Positions 8,609-19,125 are shown, counted from the stretch's first letter. The stretch: DNA of 64,000 nt from Paracidovorax oryzae ATCC 19882 (GCF_000687165.1 NZ_JMKU01000024.1:1-64000), one strand, 5' to 3'. Notes: generated by a model from the letters alone, not told the origin. Made by a program: numbers and translations.

Positions 8609-9406
8609 TCAGGCCAGGTTGGCGCTGTCGCGGCTGATGCCGCCGGTCTGGCTGAAGCCGCCGTCCACGTACATGATTTCCGCCGTCACGCCGCTGGCGA
8701 GGTCGGACAGCAGGAAGGCCGCGGCATTGCCCACGTCCTCGATGGTCACGTTGCGGCGCAGGGGCGAGGCGTCGGCCACGGTGCCCAGCAGCTTGCCGAA
8801 GTCCTTGATGCCGCTGGCGGCCAGGGTCTTGATGGGGCCGGCGCTGATGCCGTTGGCGCGCATGCCCTTGGGGCCCAGCGATTCGGCCAGGTAGCGCACG
8901 CTGGCTTCCAGGCTGGCCTTGGCCAGGCCCATGGTGTTGTAGTTGGGCACCGCGCGCAGGGCGCCCAGGTAGCTCAGGGTGAGCACGGCGGCCCTGTCGT
9001 TCAGGTAGGGCAGGGCGGCCTTGGCCATGGCGGGGAAGCTGTAGGCGCTGATGTCGTGCGCGATGCGGAAGGATTCGCGCGAGAGGCCTTCGAGGAAGTC
9101 GCCAGCGATGGCTTCACGCGGCGCGAAGCCGATGCTGTGCACGAAGCCGTCGAACTTCGGCCAGGTGGCGGACAGGTCGGCGAACATGCGCTCGATCTGC
9201 TCGTCGCTCGCCACGTCGCAGTCGAAGACCAGCCTGGAGTCGAACTCGGCCGCGAAGTCGGTGATGCGGTCCTTGAAGCGTTCGCCCACGTAGCTGAAGG
9301 CCAGCTCGGCGCCCTGTGCGTGGCAGGCCTTGGCGATGCCGTAGGCGATGGAACGGTTGGACAGCACGCCGGTGATGAGCAGCTTCTTGCCGGTCAGGAA
9401 ACCCAT
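8609..9406 (-). CDS. fabI: Enoyl-[acyl-carrier-protein] reductase (NADH)
   Basis: The product is 265 residues from ATG 9406, which has GGAG 9 bases upstream; longer in-frame extensions lack support. It catalyses the last reduction in each cycle of type II fatty-acid elongation. It is a divergent short-chain dehydrogenase: [11 protein letters not shown] for the NAD site near residue 13, and Tyr146, Tyr156 and Lys163 (SY...NYNTMGLAK). This numbering matches E. coli FabI exactly. The flexible substrate-binding loop (about 190-210) is conserved. It is transcribed divergently from yejA, with the two starts 146 bp apart. Confidence 0.97.
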   Translation of the reverse strand: MGFLTGKKLLITGVLSNRSIAYGIAKACHAQGAELAFSYVGERFKDRITDFAAEFDSRLVFDCDVASDEQIERMFADLSATWPKFDGFVHSIGFAPREAIAGDFLEGLSRESFRIAHDISAYSFPAMAKAALPYLNDRAAVLTLSYLGALRAVPNYNTMGLAKASLEASVRYLAESLGPKGMRANGISAGPIKTLAASGIKDFGKLLGTVADASPLRRNVTIEDVGNAAAFLLSDLASGVTAEIMYVDGGFSQTGGISRDSANLA

Positions 9407-9551
9407 TGTTGTTCTCCAGTGAATGCGGTAGGGGTGGAATGCCGGAGGGGCGCGGCGCGGCCCGTGGCGGAAAGATGCGGCGGCCGGGCACCCGGCCGGG
9501 AAAATCCCCGGCAGGCGTGGACGGCCCGCCACCGTAGTGCAGAATTGTCGC

Positions 9552-11369
9552 ATGCGGTTCTGGAAGATCTGTCTGCTCTGGGGAAGCTGGCTGTGCGCGG
9601 CACCGGCCTGGGCCGCGCATGGGTATGCGCTGTGGGACGACCTCAAGTACCCGGTGGGTTTCGCCCATTTCGACTACGTCAATCCCGAAGCACCGAAGGG
9701 CGGCGAGTTGCGCATGGTGAGCAACCTGCGCTATTCCACCTTCGACAAGTACAACCCGTTCACGATGAAAGGCTCGCCGCCGGCCTACCTGTCGGACCTG
9801 CTGTTCGAGAGCCTCCTCACGGGTTCCATGGACGAGACGGCCTCGGGCTACGGGCTGCTGGCCGAGGACGTGCAGGTGTCCGAGGACCGGCTCAGCGCCA
9901 CGTTCCGCCTGCGGGCCGAGGCGCGATTCCACGACGGCAGCCCGGTCGAGGCCGCCGACGTGAAGTACACCTACGAGACCCTGGTCGGGCCCCATGCGTC
10001 GCCGAGCTACGCGACGCTGCTGCAGGAGGTGGCGGGGGCCGACGTGATTGACCGGCGCACGGTGCGCTTCCGCTTCAAGCACCCCAACCGCGAGTTGCCG
10101 CTCACCGTGGGCGGCCTGCCGATCTTCAGCCGCGCCTGGGGGCGCCAGGCGGACGGCAAGGTGAAGCGGTTCGACGAGATCGTGACCGACATTCCCATCG
10201 GCAGCGGTCCATACCGCATCGGCCCGGTGGCGTTCGGCCGCGACATCACCTACGTGCGCGATCCGCAGTACTGGGGCCGCGACCTGAACGTGAACCGGGG
10301 CGCCTTCAACTTCGACCGCATCACGGTCAAGATCTACAAGGACAATACCGCCCGGCTGGAGGCCGTGAAGGCCGGCGAGTTCGACTTCATGACCGTGTAT
10401 TCGGCCGGTGACTGGGCGCGCCGCATCGACGGCAAGCTGTTCCGGCAGGGCGTGCTGGTGAAGACGGAGCTCAAGCACCGGTTGCCGGCGGGATTCCAGA
10501 GCTACGTGCTCAACACGCGGCGGCCGATGCTCAAGGACCCGCGGGTGCGCGAGGCGCTGGGGCTGGCGCTCGACTACGACTGGATGAACCGGCAGATGTT
10601 CTACGGCGGCTACCCGCGGGTGGTGGACCTGTTCGGCAACACCGACTGCCAGGCCACCGGCACGCCGGGACCGGAGGAACTGGCCCTGCTGGAGCCGTGG
10701 CGCGGCAAGGTGCCGGACAGCGTGTTTGGACCGATGTACACGCCGCCGTCCACCGAAGGGGAGGGGCATTCTCTGCGCGACAACCTGCGCCGCGCCCGCC
10801 AGTTGCTGGCCGACGCCGGATGGACCTACCGCGACGGCGCGCTGCGCAACGCGAAGGGCGAGCCCATGGTGATCGACTACCTCGACAGCAAGGAGGTCGG
10901 CGCGCGCACGGTGACCCCCTGGATGCGCAACCTCGAGAAGCTGGGCATCACCCTGCGCTTCACCTCGGTGGACTTCGCGCTGTACCTGCAGCGGCTGGAC
11001 AAGTTCGATTTCGACATGATCACCCTGGCTTACCCCGGCACCTACAACCCGGGGCAGGACATGCTGGAGCTGTTCGGCAGCCAGCGCGCCGACGTGGAGG
11101 GCAGCAGCAACCATGCGGGCGTGAAGAGCCCGGCGGTCGATGCGCTGGCGACCGCGCTGACGCGGGCGAAATCCAAGGCCGAACTGCTGCCCGCCTGCCG
11201 CGCGCTGGACCGCGTGATCATGCACAGCCACTACCTCATCCCGCAGTGGCTGCTGTCGGCGCACCGCATCGTGTACAACCAGCAGCGCCTGGCCTACCAC
11301 GCGCCCATGCCGCCTTATGCGAAGGCCGAGGAGTGGGCGATGTTTTCCTGGTGGAGCCTGGAGCCCTGA
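9552..11369 (+). CDS. yejA: Peptide ABC transporter, periplasmic binding protein
   Basis: The product is 605 residues with a signal peptide (about 1-23, ending AAPAWAAHG). It is an SBP family 5 protein: GGELRMVSN near the mature N-terminus, [20 protein letters not shown], and a C-terminal Trp-rich end. The order yejA-yejB-yejE-yejF is exactly that of the E. coli peptide importer, which also admits microcin C. ATG 9552 follows a CAGAAT hexamer by only 6 bases and has no evident Shine-Dalgarno, so the message may be leaderless. It is the first gene of the four-gene operon and is divergent from fabI. Confidence 0.93.
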   Translation: MRFWKICLLWGSWLCAAPAWAAHGYALWDDLKYPVGFAHFDYVNPEAPKGGELRMVSNLRYSTFDKYNPFTMKGSPPAYLSDLLFESLLTGSMDETASGYGLLAEDVQVSEDRLSATFRLRAEARFHDGSPVEAADVKYTYETLVGPHASPSYATLLQEVAGADVIDRRTVRFRFKHPNRELPLTVGGLPIFSRAWGRQADGKVKRFDEIVTDIPIGSGPYRIGPVAFGRDITYVRDPQYWGRDLNVNRGAFNFDRITVKIYKDNTARLEAVKAGEFDFMTVYSAGDWARRIDGKLFRQGVLVKTELKHRLPAGFQSYVLNTRRPMLKDPRVREALGLALDYDWMNRQMFYGGYPRVVDLFGNTDCQATGTPGPEELALLEPWRGKVPDSVFGPMYTPPSTEGEGHSLRDNLRRARQLLADAGWTYRDGALRNAKGEPMVIDYLDSKEVGARTVTPWMRNLEKLGITLRFTSVDFALYLQRLDKFDFDMITLAYPGTYNPGQDMLELFGSQRADVEGSSNHAGVKSPAVDALATALTRAKSKAELLPACRALDRVIMHSHYLIPQWLLSAHRIVYNQQRLAYHAPMPPYAKAEEWAMFSWWSLEP

Positions 11370-11403
11370 GCGGGCCGGCAGCGCAAAGGACCGATCCCGC
11401 CCC

Positions 11404-12447
11404 ATGCTCGCCTACATCGCCAAACGTCTCCTGTTGATGCTGCCCACGCTGCTGGGCGTGCTGCTGCTCACCTTCGTCGTCATCCAGTTCGTGCCCGGGG
11501 GGCCGGTGGAGCAGTACCTGGCGGAGGCCCGCACCGCGGCGGGCAAGGGCGGGGCGGCCGGCGGGCTGGAGTCGGGCGGCATGCGCTACCGCGGCGACCA
11601 GGGCGTGGACCCGAAGCGGCTGGAGCAGATCAAGGCGCTGTATGGCTTCGACAAGCCGGCGCACGAGCGGTTCTTCCAGATGCTGGGGCAGTTCGCCCGC
11701 TTCGACCTGGGACGGAGCTTTTTCCAGAACAAGGAGGTGTGGGCGCTGGTGAAGGAAAAGCTGCCGGTCTCCATCAGCCTCGGGCTGTGGACCTTCTTCA
11801 TCAGCTACCTGGTGGCGGTGCCACTGGGCGTGGCCAAGGCGGTGCGTGCGGGTTCGCGCTTCGACCTCGTGACCACGCTGCTCGTCCTGGTGGGCTATGC
11901 GATCCCGGGCTTCGTGCTGGGTGTGGCCCTGCTGGTGGTCTTCGGCGGCCAGTTGCAGTGGTTCCCGCTGCGCGGGCTGGTGTCGTCCAACTGGGAGCAG
12001 ATGGATTGGGGCGCGCGCATCGTGGACTACCTCTGGCACATCACGCTGCCGGTGACGGCGATGGTGGCGGGCAGCTTCGCGGTGACGGCGATGCTGACCA
12101 AGAACGCCTTCCTCGAGGAGATCCGCAAGCAGTACGTGCTCACGGCGCGCGCCAAGGGCCTGTCGGAAAGGCAGGTGCTCTGGAAGCACGTGTTCCGCAA
12201 CGCGCTGATTCCCATCATCACGGGCTTTCCTGCCGCGTTCATCGGCGCGTTCTTCACGGGCTCGCTGCTGATCGAGACGCTGTTCTCGCTCGACGGCCTG
12301 GGGCTGCTCAGCTACGAGAGCGTGATCCGCCGCGACTACCCCGTGGTGCTGGGCACGCTCTACCTGTTCACGCTGATCGGGCTGGTCACCAAGCTCGTCA
12401 GCGATCTTTGCTATGTGTGGGTCGATCCCCGCGTGAAGTTCGACTGA
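11404..12447 (+). CDS. yejB: Peptide ABC transporter, permease
   Basis: The product is 347 residues and begins with the typical MLAYIAKRLLLMLPTLLGV helix. About six transmembrane segments are present. The EAA-type loop reads LTARAKGLSERQVLWKHVFRN, followed by NALIPI, where the coupling helix touches the ATPase. AAGGA lies 13 bases before ATG 11404. It starts 34 bp after yejA and ends 4 bp before yejE, so it belongs to one transcript. Together with YejE it forms the inner-membrane channel. Confidence 0.93.
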   Translation: MLAYIAKRLLLMLPTLLGVLLLTFVVIQFVPGGPVEQYLAEARTAAGKGGAAGGLESGGMRYRGDQGVDPKRLEQIKALYGFDKPAHERFFQMLGQFARFDLGRSFFQNKEVWALVKEKLPVSISLGLWTFFISYLVAVPLGVAKAVRAGSRFDLVTTLLVLVGYAIPGFVLGVALLVVFGGQLQWFPLRGLVSSNWEQMDWGARIVDYLWHITLPVTAMVAGSFAVTAMLTKNAFLEEIRKQYVLTARAKGLSERQVLWKHVFRNALIPIITGFPAAFIGAFFTGSLLIETLFSLDGLGLLSYESVIRRDYPVVLGTLYLFTLIGLVTKLVSDLCYVWVDPRVKFD

Positions 12448-12451
12448 GCGC

Positions 12452-13543
12452 ATGAGTATTCCATCCCCCGACCTTTCCGCTCCGGCCGCCATGCCGTCCG
12501 TGGCGACACCGCCACCCGCGCCGGTGTCGCTTTCACCTTCCCGCCGCGCGTGGTTGCGCTTCAAGCGCAACCGGCTGGGGTTCTGGAGCCTCGTGGTCTT
12601 CTGCGTGCTGGTGGCCATCAGCCTGGCGGCAGAACTGGTGAGCAACGACAAGCCGCTCATCGTGCACTACGAAGGCCAGACGTATTTCCCGCTGTTCAAG
12701 ACCTACCCCGAGACGACCTTCGGCGGGGATTTCGACACGCCGACTGACTACCTGGATCCCTTCATCCAGGAGCGCCTGAGCGCGGGCGGCAACTGGGCGC
12801 TCTACACGATCAACCGGTACGGGCCCAACACGCTGAACTATTTCGCGAAGTCGCCCAACCCCTCCGCGCCCACCGCCGACAACTGGCTGGGCACGGACGA
12901 CCGGGGCCGCGACATGCTCGCGCAGCTGCTCTATGGTTTCCGCGTGAGCGTGCTGTTCGGGCTGGCGCTCACCATCACCGGCGTGGTGCTCGGGCTGGTG
13001 ACGGGCGCGATCCAGGGGTTCTTCGGAGGACGTACGGACCTGGCCTTCCAGCGCTTCATCGAGATCTGGGGTTCGATGCCCGAGCTGTACCTGCTGATCA
13101 TCTTCAGCGCGCTGTTTTCCCCGAGCCTGGCTCTGCTGCTGATCCTGCTCAGCCTGTTCGGCTGGATGGGGCTGTCGGACTACGTGCGCGCGGAGTTCCT
13201 GCGCAACCGGCAACTGGACTACGTGAAGGCCGCGCGCGCCCTGGGCGTGCCCGACCGGCAGATCATCTGGCGGCACATCCTGCCCAACAGCATGACGCCG
13301 GTCGTCACCTTCCTGCCGTTCCGGATGAGCGCGGCCATCCTCTCGCTCACGTCGCTGGACTTCCTCGGCCTGGGCGTGCCGCCCGGCACTCCGTCGCTCG
13401 GCGAGCTGCTGAACCAGGGCAAGAACAACATTGATGCCTGGTGGATTTCCATCTTCACGTTCGCCGTGCTGGTGAGCACCCTGCTGCTGCTGACCTTCAT
13501 GGGCGATGCGCTGCGCGACGCGCTCGATCCGAGGAAGCAATGA
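12452..13543 (+). CDS. yejE: Peptide ABC transporter, permease
   Basis: The product is 363 residues. A Pro/Ala-rich cytoplasmic N-terminus (about 1-35) leads into a first TM helix and a long periplasmic insert (about 65-145, with YDFTPTDY-like content). Five further TM segments follow. The coupling motif is VKAARALGVPDRQIIWRHILPN. The GTDDRGRDMLAQLLYG segment is typical of the DppC/OppC-type partner permease. The stop codon is followed immediately by an intergenic repeat, which separates this gene from the ATPase gene. Confidence 0.93.
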   Translation: MSIPSPDLSAPAAMPSVATPPPAPVSLSPSRRAWLRFKRNRLGFWSLVVFCVLVAISLAAELVSNDKPLIVHYEGQTYFPLFKTYPETTFGGDFDTPTDYLDPFIQERLSAGGNWALYTINRYGPNTLNYFAKSPNPSAPTADNWLGTDDRGRDMLAQLLYGFRVSVLFGLALTITGVVLGLVTGAIQGFFGGRTDLAFQRFIEIWGSMPELYLLIIFSALFSPSLALLLILLSLFGWMGLSDYVRAEFLRNRQLDYVKAARALGVPDRQIIWRHILPNSMTPVVTFLPFRMSAAILSLTSLDFLGLGVPPGTPSLGELLNQGKNNIDAWWISIFTFAVLVSTLLLLTFMGDALRDALDPRKQ

Positions 13544-13545
13544 GC

Positions 13546-13661
13546 ACCCCCCTGAGTCGCTGCGCGCCTTCCGCCCTCTCTCGGCTGCGCCGGGAGGGGA
13601 GACACCGCCAGCGCGGCGGGGCGGCCCTTGCGCGGCGGTTGCTGGCCGATGCCGCGCCCTG
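13546..13661. repeat. Dispersed intergenic repeat, copy 1
   Basis: The segment CCCCCTGAGTCGCTGCGCGCC ... GGGAGGGGAGACACCGCCAGCG ... GGGGCGGCCCTTGCGCGGCGGT matches the element at 23367-23490 almost base for base. It contains an internal inverted repeat (CGCC...CCCTCTC against GGGAGGGG). It lies between yejE and yejF, where the other operon gaps are only 4-34 bp, so it looks inserted. A short open frame through it is not a gene. Confidence 0.8.
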
Positions 13662-13706
13662 TTTGCACGCCACGGGATACGCTGGGGCGCAGAAAGCTAC
13701 CCAGTC

Positions 13707-15404
13707 ATGAGCACTGCAACTACCCTTCCATCCTCCGATGCGCCGCTGCTGCGCGTGGAGGACCTGCGCGTGGCCTTCGGCGGCAAGGCAGTCGTGCATG
13801 GCGTGGACTTCGACATCGGCGCGGGCGAGAAGCTGGCGCTGGTGGGCGAATCGGGTTCGGGCAAGACCATCACGGCGCTGTCCCTGCTGCGCCTGGCCGC
13901 GGACGCGGAGGTGTCGGGCCGCGCCCTGCTGCAGGGGCGCGGCGGCGCGCCCGCTCGGGATCTGCTGGAGTTGCCGGAGCGCGAGATGCGCGGCCTGCGC
14001 GGCGGCGACATCGCGATGGTCTTCCAGGAGCCGATGACGGCATTGAACCCGCTGATGCCCGTGGGCCGGCAGATCGCCGAGGTGCTGCAGCTCAAGCAGG
14101 GGCTGTCGCGGGCGCAAAGCGCCGTCCAGGCGGTGGAACTGCTGGCCGCGACGGGCGTGCCGGAGCCGGCGCGGCGCGCGGGCGCCTACCCGCACCAGCT
14201 CTCCGGGGGGCAGCGCCAGCGCGCGATGATCGCCATGGCACTGGCCAGCCGGCCGCGCCTGCTGCTGGCGGACGAGCCCACCACCGCGCTCGACGTGACG
14301 CTGCGCGGCCAGATCCTGGAACTGCTCTCGGACCTGCAGCGCCAGACCGGCATGGCGGTGCTGCTCATCACGCACGATCTGAACCTGGTGCGGCGCTTCG
14401 CGGACCGGGTGGCGGTGATGGAGCGCGGCGTGCTCGTGGAGCAGGGGAGCGTGGCGGAGGTGTTTTCCGCGCCTGCCCATGCTTACACCCGGCGCCTGCT
14501 GGGCAGCGTGCCGCGGCGCGATGTCATCGAGGATGTGGGGACGGACGCGGCCTCCGGGCCGGACGCAGGCGCTGCGCTGGCGGAGCCGCCGGCCGCGAGC
14601 GCCAGGGGCCTGCGCGTGGCCTACGCCACGCCGCTGCCCGGCCTGCGGGGCTGGTTCCGGCGCGGCGAATTCGTGGCGGTGAAAGGTGCCGACCTGGTGG
14701 TCCTTCCCGGCCGCACGCTGGGCGTGGTCGGCGAGTCGGGGTCCGGCAAGTCCACCCTCGCGCAGGCACTGCTCGGCCTGCTGCCGTTCCGCGGCGAACT
14801 GCGGATCGCCGGCCGGGCGTGGGAACTGCCGGTGCAGCGCAACAGCGCGGCCAACCAGGCGCTGCGCCGCAGCGTGCAGGTCGTGTTCCAGGATCCGTTC
14901 TCGTCGCTGTCGCCCCGGCTCACGGTGGAAGAGATCGTCGGGGAAGGCCTGCAGGTGCATGCTCCGCAGGAAAGCGGGGCAGGGCGGCGCGCCCGCGTGG
15001 AAGCGGCGCTGGCGGACGTGGGGCTGACGCATGCGCAGTTCCCGGGGCTGCTGGGGCGATATCCACATGAATTTTCCGGTGGCCAGCGCCAGCGGATCGC
15101 GATCGCGCGGGCGCTGATCCTGCAGCCGCGCCTGCTGGTGCTCGACGAGCCCACGAGCGCGCTGGACGTGACCATCCAGCAGCAGGTGCTGGTGCTGCTG
15201 CAGCGCCTGCAGAAGGAGCGCGGATTGAGCTACCTGCTGATCACCCACGACGTGGCCGTGATCCGCGCGATGGCGCATGACGTGCTCGTCATGAAGGATG
15301 GCGATGTGGTCGAGTCCGGCCGGATGGCCCAGGTGCTCGACGCGCCGCGGCACCCCTACACGCAGCGGCTGGTTGCGGCAGCAGGGGAGGGCGGCACGGC
15401 CTGA
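13707..15404 (+). CDS. yejF: Peptide ABC transporter, fused dual ATP-binding protein
   Basis: The product is 565 residues with two complete nucleotide-binding domains. NBD1 has Walker A GESGSGKT at 47-54, signature LSGGQRQR and Walker [16 protein letters not shown]2 has Walker A GESGSGKS at 342-349, signature FSGGQRQR and [12 protein letters not shown]. This is the double-ATPase layout of E. coli YejF, and the protein powers the YejBE channel. I start at ATG 13707 (MSTATT), because the longer frame runs back through the intergenic repeat. No strong Shine-Dalgarno is visible before it. The bases ATGAGCAC at this start also occur at 13540-13547, at the other side of the repeat. Confidence 0.93.
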   Translation: MSTATTLPSSDAPLLRVEDLRVAFGGKAVVHGVDFDIGAGEKLALVGESGSGKTITALSLLRLAADAEVSGRALLQGRGGAPARDLLELPEREMRGLRGGDIAMVFQEPMTALNPLMPVGRQIAEVLQLKQGLSRAQSAVQAVELLAATGVPEPARRAGAYPHQLSGGQRQRAMIAMALASRPRLLLADEPTTALDVTLRGQILELLSDLQRQTGMAVLLITHDLNLVRRFADRVAVMERGVLVEQGSVAEVFSAPAHAYTRRLLGSVPRRDVIEDVGTDAASGPDAGAALAEPPAASARGLRVAYATPLPGLRGWFRRGEFVAVKGADLVVLPGRTLGVVGESGSGKSTLAQALLGLLPFRGELRIAGRAWELPVQRNSAANQALRRSVQVVFQDPFSSLSPRLTVEEIVGEGLQVHAPQESGAGRRARVEAALADVGLTHAQFPGLLGRYPHEFSGGQRQRIAIARALILQPRLLVLDEPTSALDVTIQQQVLVLLQRLQKERGLSYLLITHDVAVIRAMAHDVLVMKDGDVVESGRMAQVLDAPRHPYTQRLVAAAGEGGTA

Positions 15405-15471
15405 GCTGCTGCGCCGCGGTGGCACGCCCCCTGGCGCTGGAGCCGGGGTGGCCTGGCGTTCAACGGAGCGG

Positions 15472-17772
15472 CTATGCGCTGCCCGAGGGCGTTGCCGGCA
15501 CGGACGGGGGCGCTGCGGGCGGCACCGCTTCGGGTTCCTGTTCGGGCCCCGCGTACATGCGGAAATGCTGCTTGCCGGCCCGCTTGGCGGTGTAGAGCGC
15601 CACGTCGGCACTGCGGGCCAGTTCCTCGAACGTGGAGCCGTGCTGGGGAAACAGGGCGATGCCGCCGCTGAGGCCGATCTGCCGCGACTCTGCTCCCAGG
15701 TCGAAGGGGGCATCGCACGCGGCCACGATCTTGCGGGCGACGTGGCATGCCTGCCCGGGATGCTCCACGATGGGCAGTAGCACGATGAACTCGTCGCCGC
15801 CCTGGCGGCACACGGTATCCGAGCGGCGCACGCAGCTGGTGAAGCGCCGCGCAACCTGGACCAGCAACAGATCTCCGGCGTCGTGGCCCAGGGTGTCGTT
15901 CACCTGCTTGAAACCGTCGAGGTCGATGTACATCAGGGCCAGGCCGTGCCCGTCGCGGCGCGCCTGGGCGATGGCCTGCTGGGCGCGGTCCTGCAGCAGC
16001 ACGCGGTTGGGCAGGTCGGTCAGCATGTCGTTCTGGGCCAGGTGGGCCATGCGGCGCGCCAGCGCCATGGCCTCGGTCACGTCCCGCAGCACCATCACCG
16101 CGCCGGTGATCTGCCCGTGCCGGTCGGTGATGGGGCTGACGCTGTTTTCCACGTCCATGCGGCGGCCGTCGCGGCAGAACAGCACGAGGCCGCGCCCCGG
16201 CGGCAGGGCCTGCGCGCCGGACAGCGCGCTGCGGGCCGGGTGCTCCGCGTGCACGCCGTTGGCAGTGTAGAGGGGTGCGACCTCGTCGATGTCCCGGCCG
16301 GCGGCGTGGAAGGCCTGCCAGCCCGTCATCTTCTCGGCCACGGGATTGATGTAGGTCACGTGGCCCGAGGCATCCGTGCAGAGTACGGCGTCGCCGATGG
16401 ACTGCAGCGTGAGGCGGACCAGTTCCTTCTCCTCGAAGAGCAGGTCTTCCATGCGCTTGCGTTCCGTGAGGTCGTCGATCTGCACGAAGATGCCCTGGGC
16501 CTGCGCTCCGTCCATGTCCGGAATGCAGGACACCATCATGTGCCGCACTTCGCCCGACGATATCGGCACCGACCGCTCGTATACCTGCCTGCGGCCCTGC
16601 AGCGCACGCTGCAGGTAAGGCCGCGCTGCCTCGCAGGCCTCGGCGGTCAGCAGGTCCTCGATGGGCCGGCCCTGGATTTCTTCCTGGGTCATGCCGAGCC
16701 AGTCGAGGTAGGCCTGGTTGGCGAAGCGGTTGCGCAGGTCGCGGTCCCAGTAGGCAACCAGCGAAGGCAGGTTGTCGAGGATGGTGCGCATGTCGTGCTG
16801 CGCGCGCTGCAGCTGCGCCGCCACGTTCTGCCGGCGTGCCAGTTCGCGTGCGAACAGCAGGGCGAGGCCGATGCATGCGGCCATGAGCAGGGCGGCGAAG
16901 GTCCCCAGGATCACCGCGTTGCGCTGCCACTTCGAGAGGATGCTCTCCACCGACTGCGCCACGGACACCACGAGCGGATAGTCACCCACCCGGCGGAAGG
17001 CGTAGAGCCTGGAGATGCCGTCCTGCGCCTCATCCTGCGGTTCGGTGAAGTGCCCTTCGCGACCCTGCGCGAGGTGCTCGAGGTGATGGGTCGCCACCGG
17101 CTGTCCGATGCCTGGAGCGTTCCCGGGAAAGCGCGAGATCTCGGTGCCGTCCGTGCGGATGATCTCGGCCAGGCTCTGGGGGCCCAGGCCGAGCGATGCG
17201 AAAAGCTCGTTGAAGTAGCTCAGCCGGATCGTGCCGACGACCACGCCGCCGAAGCTGCCGTCCCGGTTGAAGTAGGCGCGGCTCATCGCCAGGCTGTACT
17301 CGCCCGTCACCCGCCCCTGGATCGGCCGGCCGATGTATACGCCGCGGTCCTTTTCCCGCATGTGGAACTGGAAATAGTCCCGGTCGGCCAGGTTGGGCAT
17401 CTTCTTCGCGGGCGTGGCGCCGGCCGACACCACCACGTTGCCCCCGGGGTCTATCACTGCCACGGAACCCAGGCCCCGGGTGCGCAGCGAGTGGTCGAAC
17501 AGCATGGCGTGCTGCACGTCCGGCGGCAGGCCGGCGAGGTCCGGCCTGGCCAGGGTTTCCACCACGCCGGACAGCGAATGGTCGAAACTGTCGAGCGTGC
17601 GGCCGATGCTCTGCTCGAGCGTGCGCGCGAGCGCCGCGTTGGCGTCGCGCGCGTAGTTCCATTCATCGTCGCGGATGGTCAGGATGGCCCGCGCGAAGAG
17701 CGCCCCGATGCCGACCGACAGCGCGACGGACAGCAGGAGCATTCGGTAGTGCGGAGTCAGGCGCAGGGACAT
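15472..17772 (-). CDS. Membrane-bound diguanylate cyclase with Cache, PAS and GGDEF domains
   Basis: The product is 766 residues. TM1 is at about 10-30. A periplasmic double-Cache-type sensor (about 35-285, with DRDYFQFH and YIGRPIQGR) follows, then TM2 (about 290-310), two PAS domains (about 325-440 and 455-580) and a GGDEF domain. The active-site GGDEF is at 658-662, with NDMLTDLPNRVLL at the domain start. The RRSD motif five residues before GGDEF is an intact inhibitory I-site. No EAL domain is present, so the protein should make and not degrade cyclic di-GMP. The periplasmic ligand is unknown. It converges on yejF with a 67-bp gap. Confidence 0.93.
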   Translation of the reverse strand: MSLRLTPHYRMLLLSVALSVGIGALFARAILTIRDDEWNYARDANAALARTLEQSIGRTLDSFDHSLSGVVETLARPDLAGLPPDVQHAMLFDHSLRTRGLGSVAVIDPGGNVVVSAGATPAKKMPNLADRDYFQFHMREKDRGVYIGRPIQGRVTGEYSLAMSRAYFNRDGSFGGVVVGTIRLSYFNELFASLGLGPQSLAEIIRTDGTEISRFPGNAPGIGQPVATHHLEHLAQGREGHFTEPQDEAQDGISRLYAFRRVGDYPLVVSVAQSVESILSKWQRNAVILGTFAALLMAACIGLALLFARELARRQNVAAQLQRAQHDMRTILDNLPSLVAYWDRDLRNRFANQAYLDWLGMTQEEIQGRPIEDLLTAEACEAARPYLQRALQGRRQVYERSVPISSGEVRHMMVSCIPDMDGAQAQGIFVQIDDLTERKRMEDLLFEEKELVRLTLQSIGDAVLCTDASGHVTYINPVAEKMTGWQAFHAAGRDIDEVAPLYTANGVHAEHPARSALSGAQALPPGRGLVLFCRDGRRMDVENSVSPITDRHGQITGAVMVLRDVTEAMALARRMAHLAQNDMLTDLPNRVLLQDRAQQAIAQARRDGHGLALMYIDLDGFKQVNDTLGHDAGDLLLVQVARRFTSCVRRSDTVCRQGGDEFIVLLPIVEHPGQACHVARKIVAACDAPFDLGAESRQIGLSGGIALFPQHGSTFEELARSADVALYTAKRAGKQHFRMYAGPEQEPEAVPPAAPPSVPATPSGSA

Positions 17773-17847
17773 GTGCAGCGGGCGGCACGGGTCCGCGCGG
17801 AAACGGCAGGGAGGGCGGCCCGCGGCGCTGCGGGCTCCCCCGTATTG

Positions 17848-18900
17848 TCACCGCCCGTGGGTGTGCGGCGCAAACAGGTCCCAGGTGGCGATGAACAGCG
17901 CCGCGATGACCGGCCCGATCACGAAGCCCGTGAGTCCGAAGAGGGACATGCCGCCCAGCGTGGAGATCAGCACGATGTAGTCGGGCATCTTGGTGTCCTT
18001 GCCCACGAGCACCGGGCGCAGCACGTTGTCCACCAGGCCGATGACCCCGATGCCGAAGGCCGCCAGGCCCGCGCCCTGCCAGACGGCGCCGGTGGCCAGC
18101 AGGTAGATCGCCACCGGTGCCCAGATGAGCCCGGCGCCCACGGCGGGCAGCAGCGACAGGAAGGCCATGAGCACGCCCCAGAGCACGGGGGCCTGGATGC
18201 CCAGGAACCAGAAGGCGAGGCCGCCCAGGGCACCCTGCGCCGCGGCCACCGCGATGTTGCCCTTCACGGTGGCGCGGATCACGGTGGTGAACTTGGTGGC
18301 GAGCTGGCGCTTGTGGCCTTCGTCCAGGGGCGTGGCTTCCCGGATGCGAGCCGCCAGGGCCGGGCCGTCGCGCAGCAGGAAGAACAGCAGGTACAGCATG
18401 ATGCCGAAGCTCACCACGAACTGCAGCGTGTTCTGGCCGAAATCGATCGCCTTGCTGCCCACGAACTGCGTGGCCTGCACGGTGACGGACGACAGCCGCG
18501 CCTGCAGCTCGGAGGCGGTGGTCAGGTTGAGCCGGTCGAGGATCTGCATCGCCCAGGACGGCATGGCCTGCATGACCTGGTGGAAATAGGCGGTGAAATC
18601 CAGCTGCCCGGAGCGGATGCGTTCATAGATCAGGCTGGCTTCCTGGACCAGCGAGAGGGTGATCAGCGTCATCGGGAGGATGACGACCAGCAGGCACAGC
18701 GACAGGGTGCACAGCGCTGCGAGGTTGGCCCGGCGGGGCATGAGCCGCAGCAGGCGGCGGTGCAGGGGCGCGAAGAGGATCGCGAGGATGATTCCCCAGA
18801 AAACCGCACCGTGGAAAGGCCAGAGGATGGCCAGGAAGGCCAGGCTGACGGCGATCAGCAGGGCGATGAAAGTTCGGTTCTGCAGCAGGGTGGTCTTCAT
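17848..18900 (-). CDS. AI-2E/PerM family membrane transporter
   Basis: The product is 350 residues with about seven or eight transmembrane helices: two at the N-terminus (12-45), one near 65-85, a soluble segment (about 90-145), and a C-terminal cluster from 155 on. The family signature GIMLYLLFFLLRDG and the C-terminal GGMSLFGLTGFVIGPVIAAL are present. Members include YdiK, PerM and TqsA; substrates are mostly unproven. I choose ATG 18900; an upstream TTG would add nine residues without better support. It is divergent from odhA. Confidence 0.88.
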   Translation of the reverse strand: MKTTLLQNRTFIALLIAVSLAFLAILWPFHGAVFWGIILAILFAPLHRRLLRLMPRRANLAALCTLSLCLLVVILPMTLITLSLVQEASLIYERIRSGQLDFTAYFHQVMQAMPSWAMQILDRLNLTTASELQARLSSVTVQATQFVGSKAIDFGQNTLQFVVSFGIMLYLLFFLLRDGPALAARIREATPLDEGHKRQLATKFTTVIRATVKGNIAVAAAQGALGGLAFWFLGIQAPVLWGVLMAFLSLLPAVGAGLIWAPVAIYLLATGAVWQGAGLAAFGIGVIGLVDNVLRPVLVGKDTKMPDYIVLISTLGGMSLFGLTGFVIGPVIAALFIATWDLFAPHTHGR

Positions 18901-19125
18901 GGCAGGGCGGTGGCGAAGTTGGCGCAAATGTACGCGACGGCGGCGGCCGCGCCCTGTGGGACAGGGCCGTGTAGGCGCTGTCCTGCGATCGGTGGCACAA
19001 TCGTGGGCGCAAGATTCAAGGCCCTTCCCCGAGCCACAGTCGCATCCGCCAACCGGTTCAGCCGTGTCGCGGAAGGTTTTACCAACCAGCTAATGCTTCC
19101 CCCAGGGAAGCGGAGGTCAGCGGAA

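Noticed and set aside
13541-13710. Short open frame between yejE and yejF (starting MSTPLSRCAPS)
   Set aside because: It is a translation of the dispersed intergenic repeat, not a gene.
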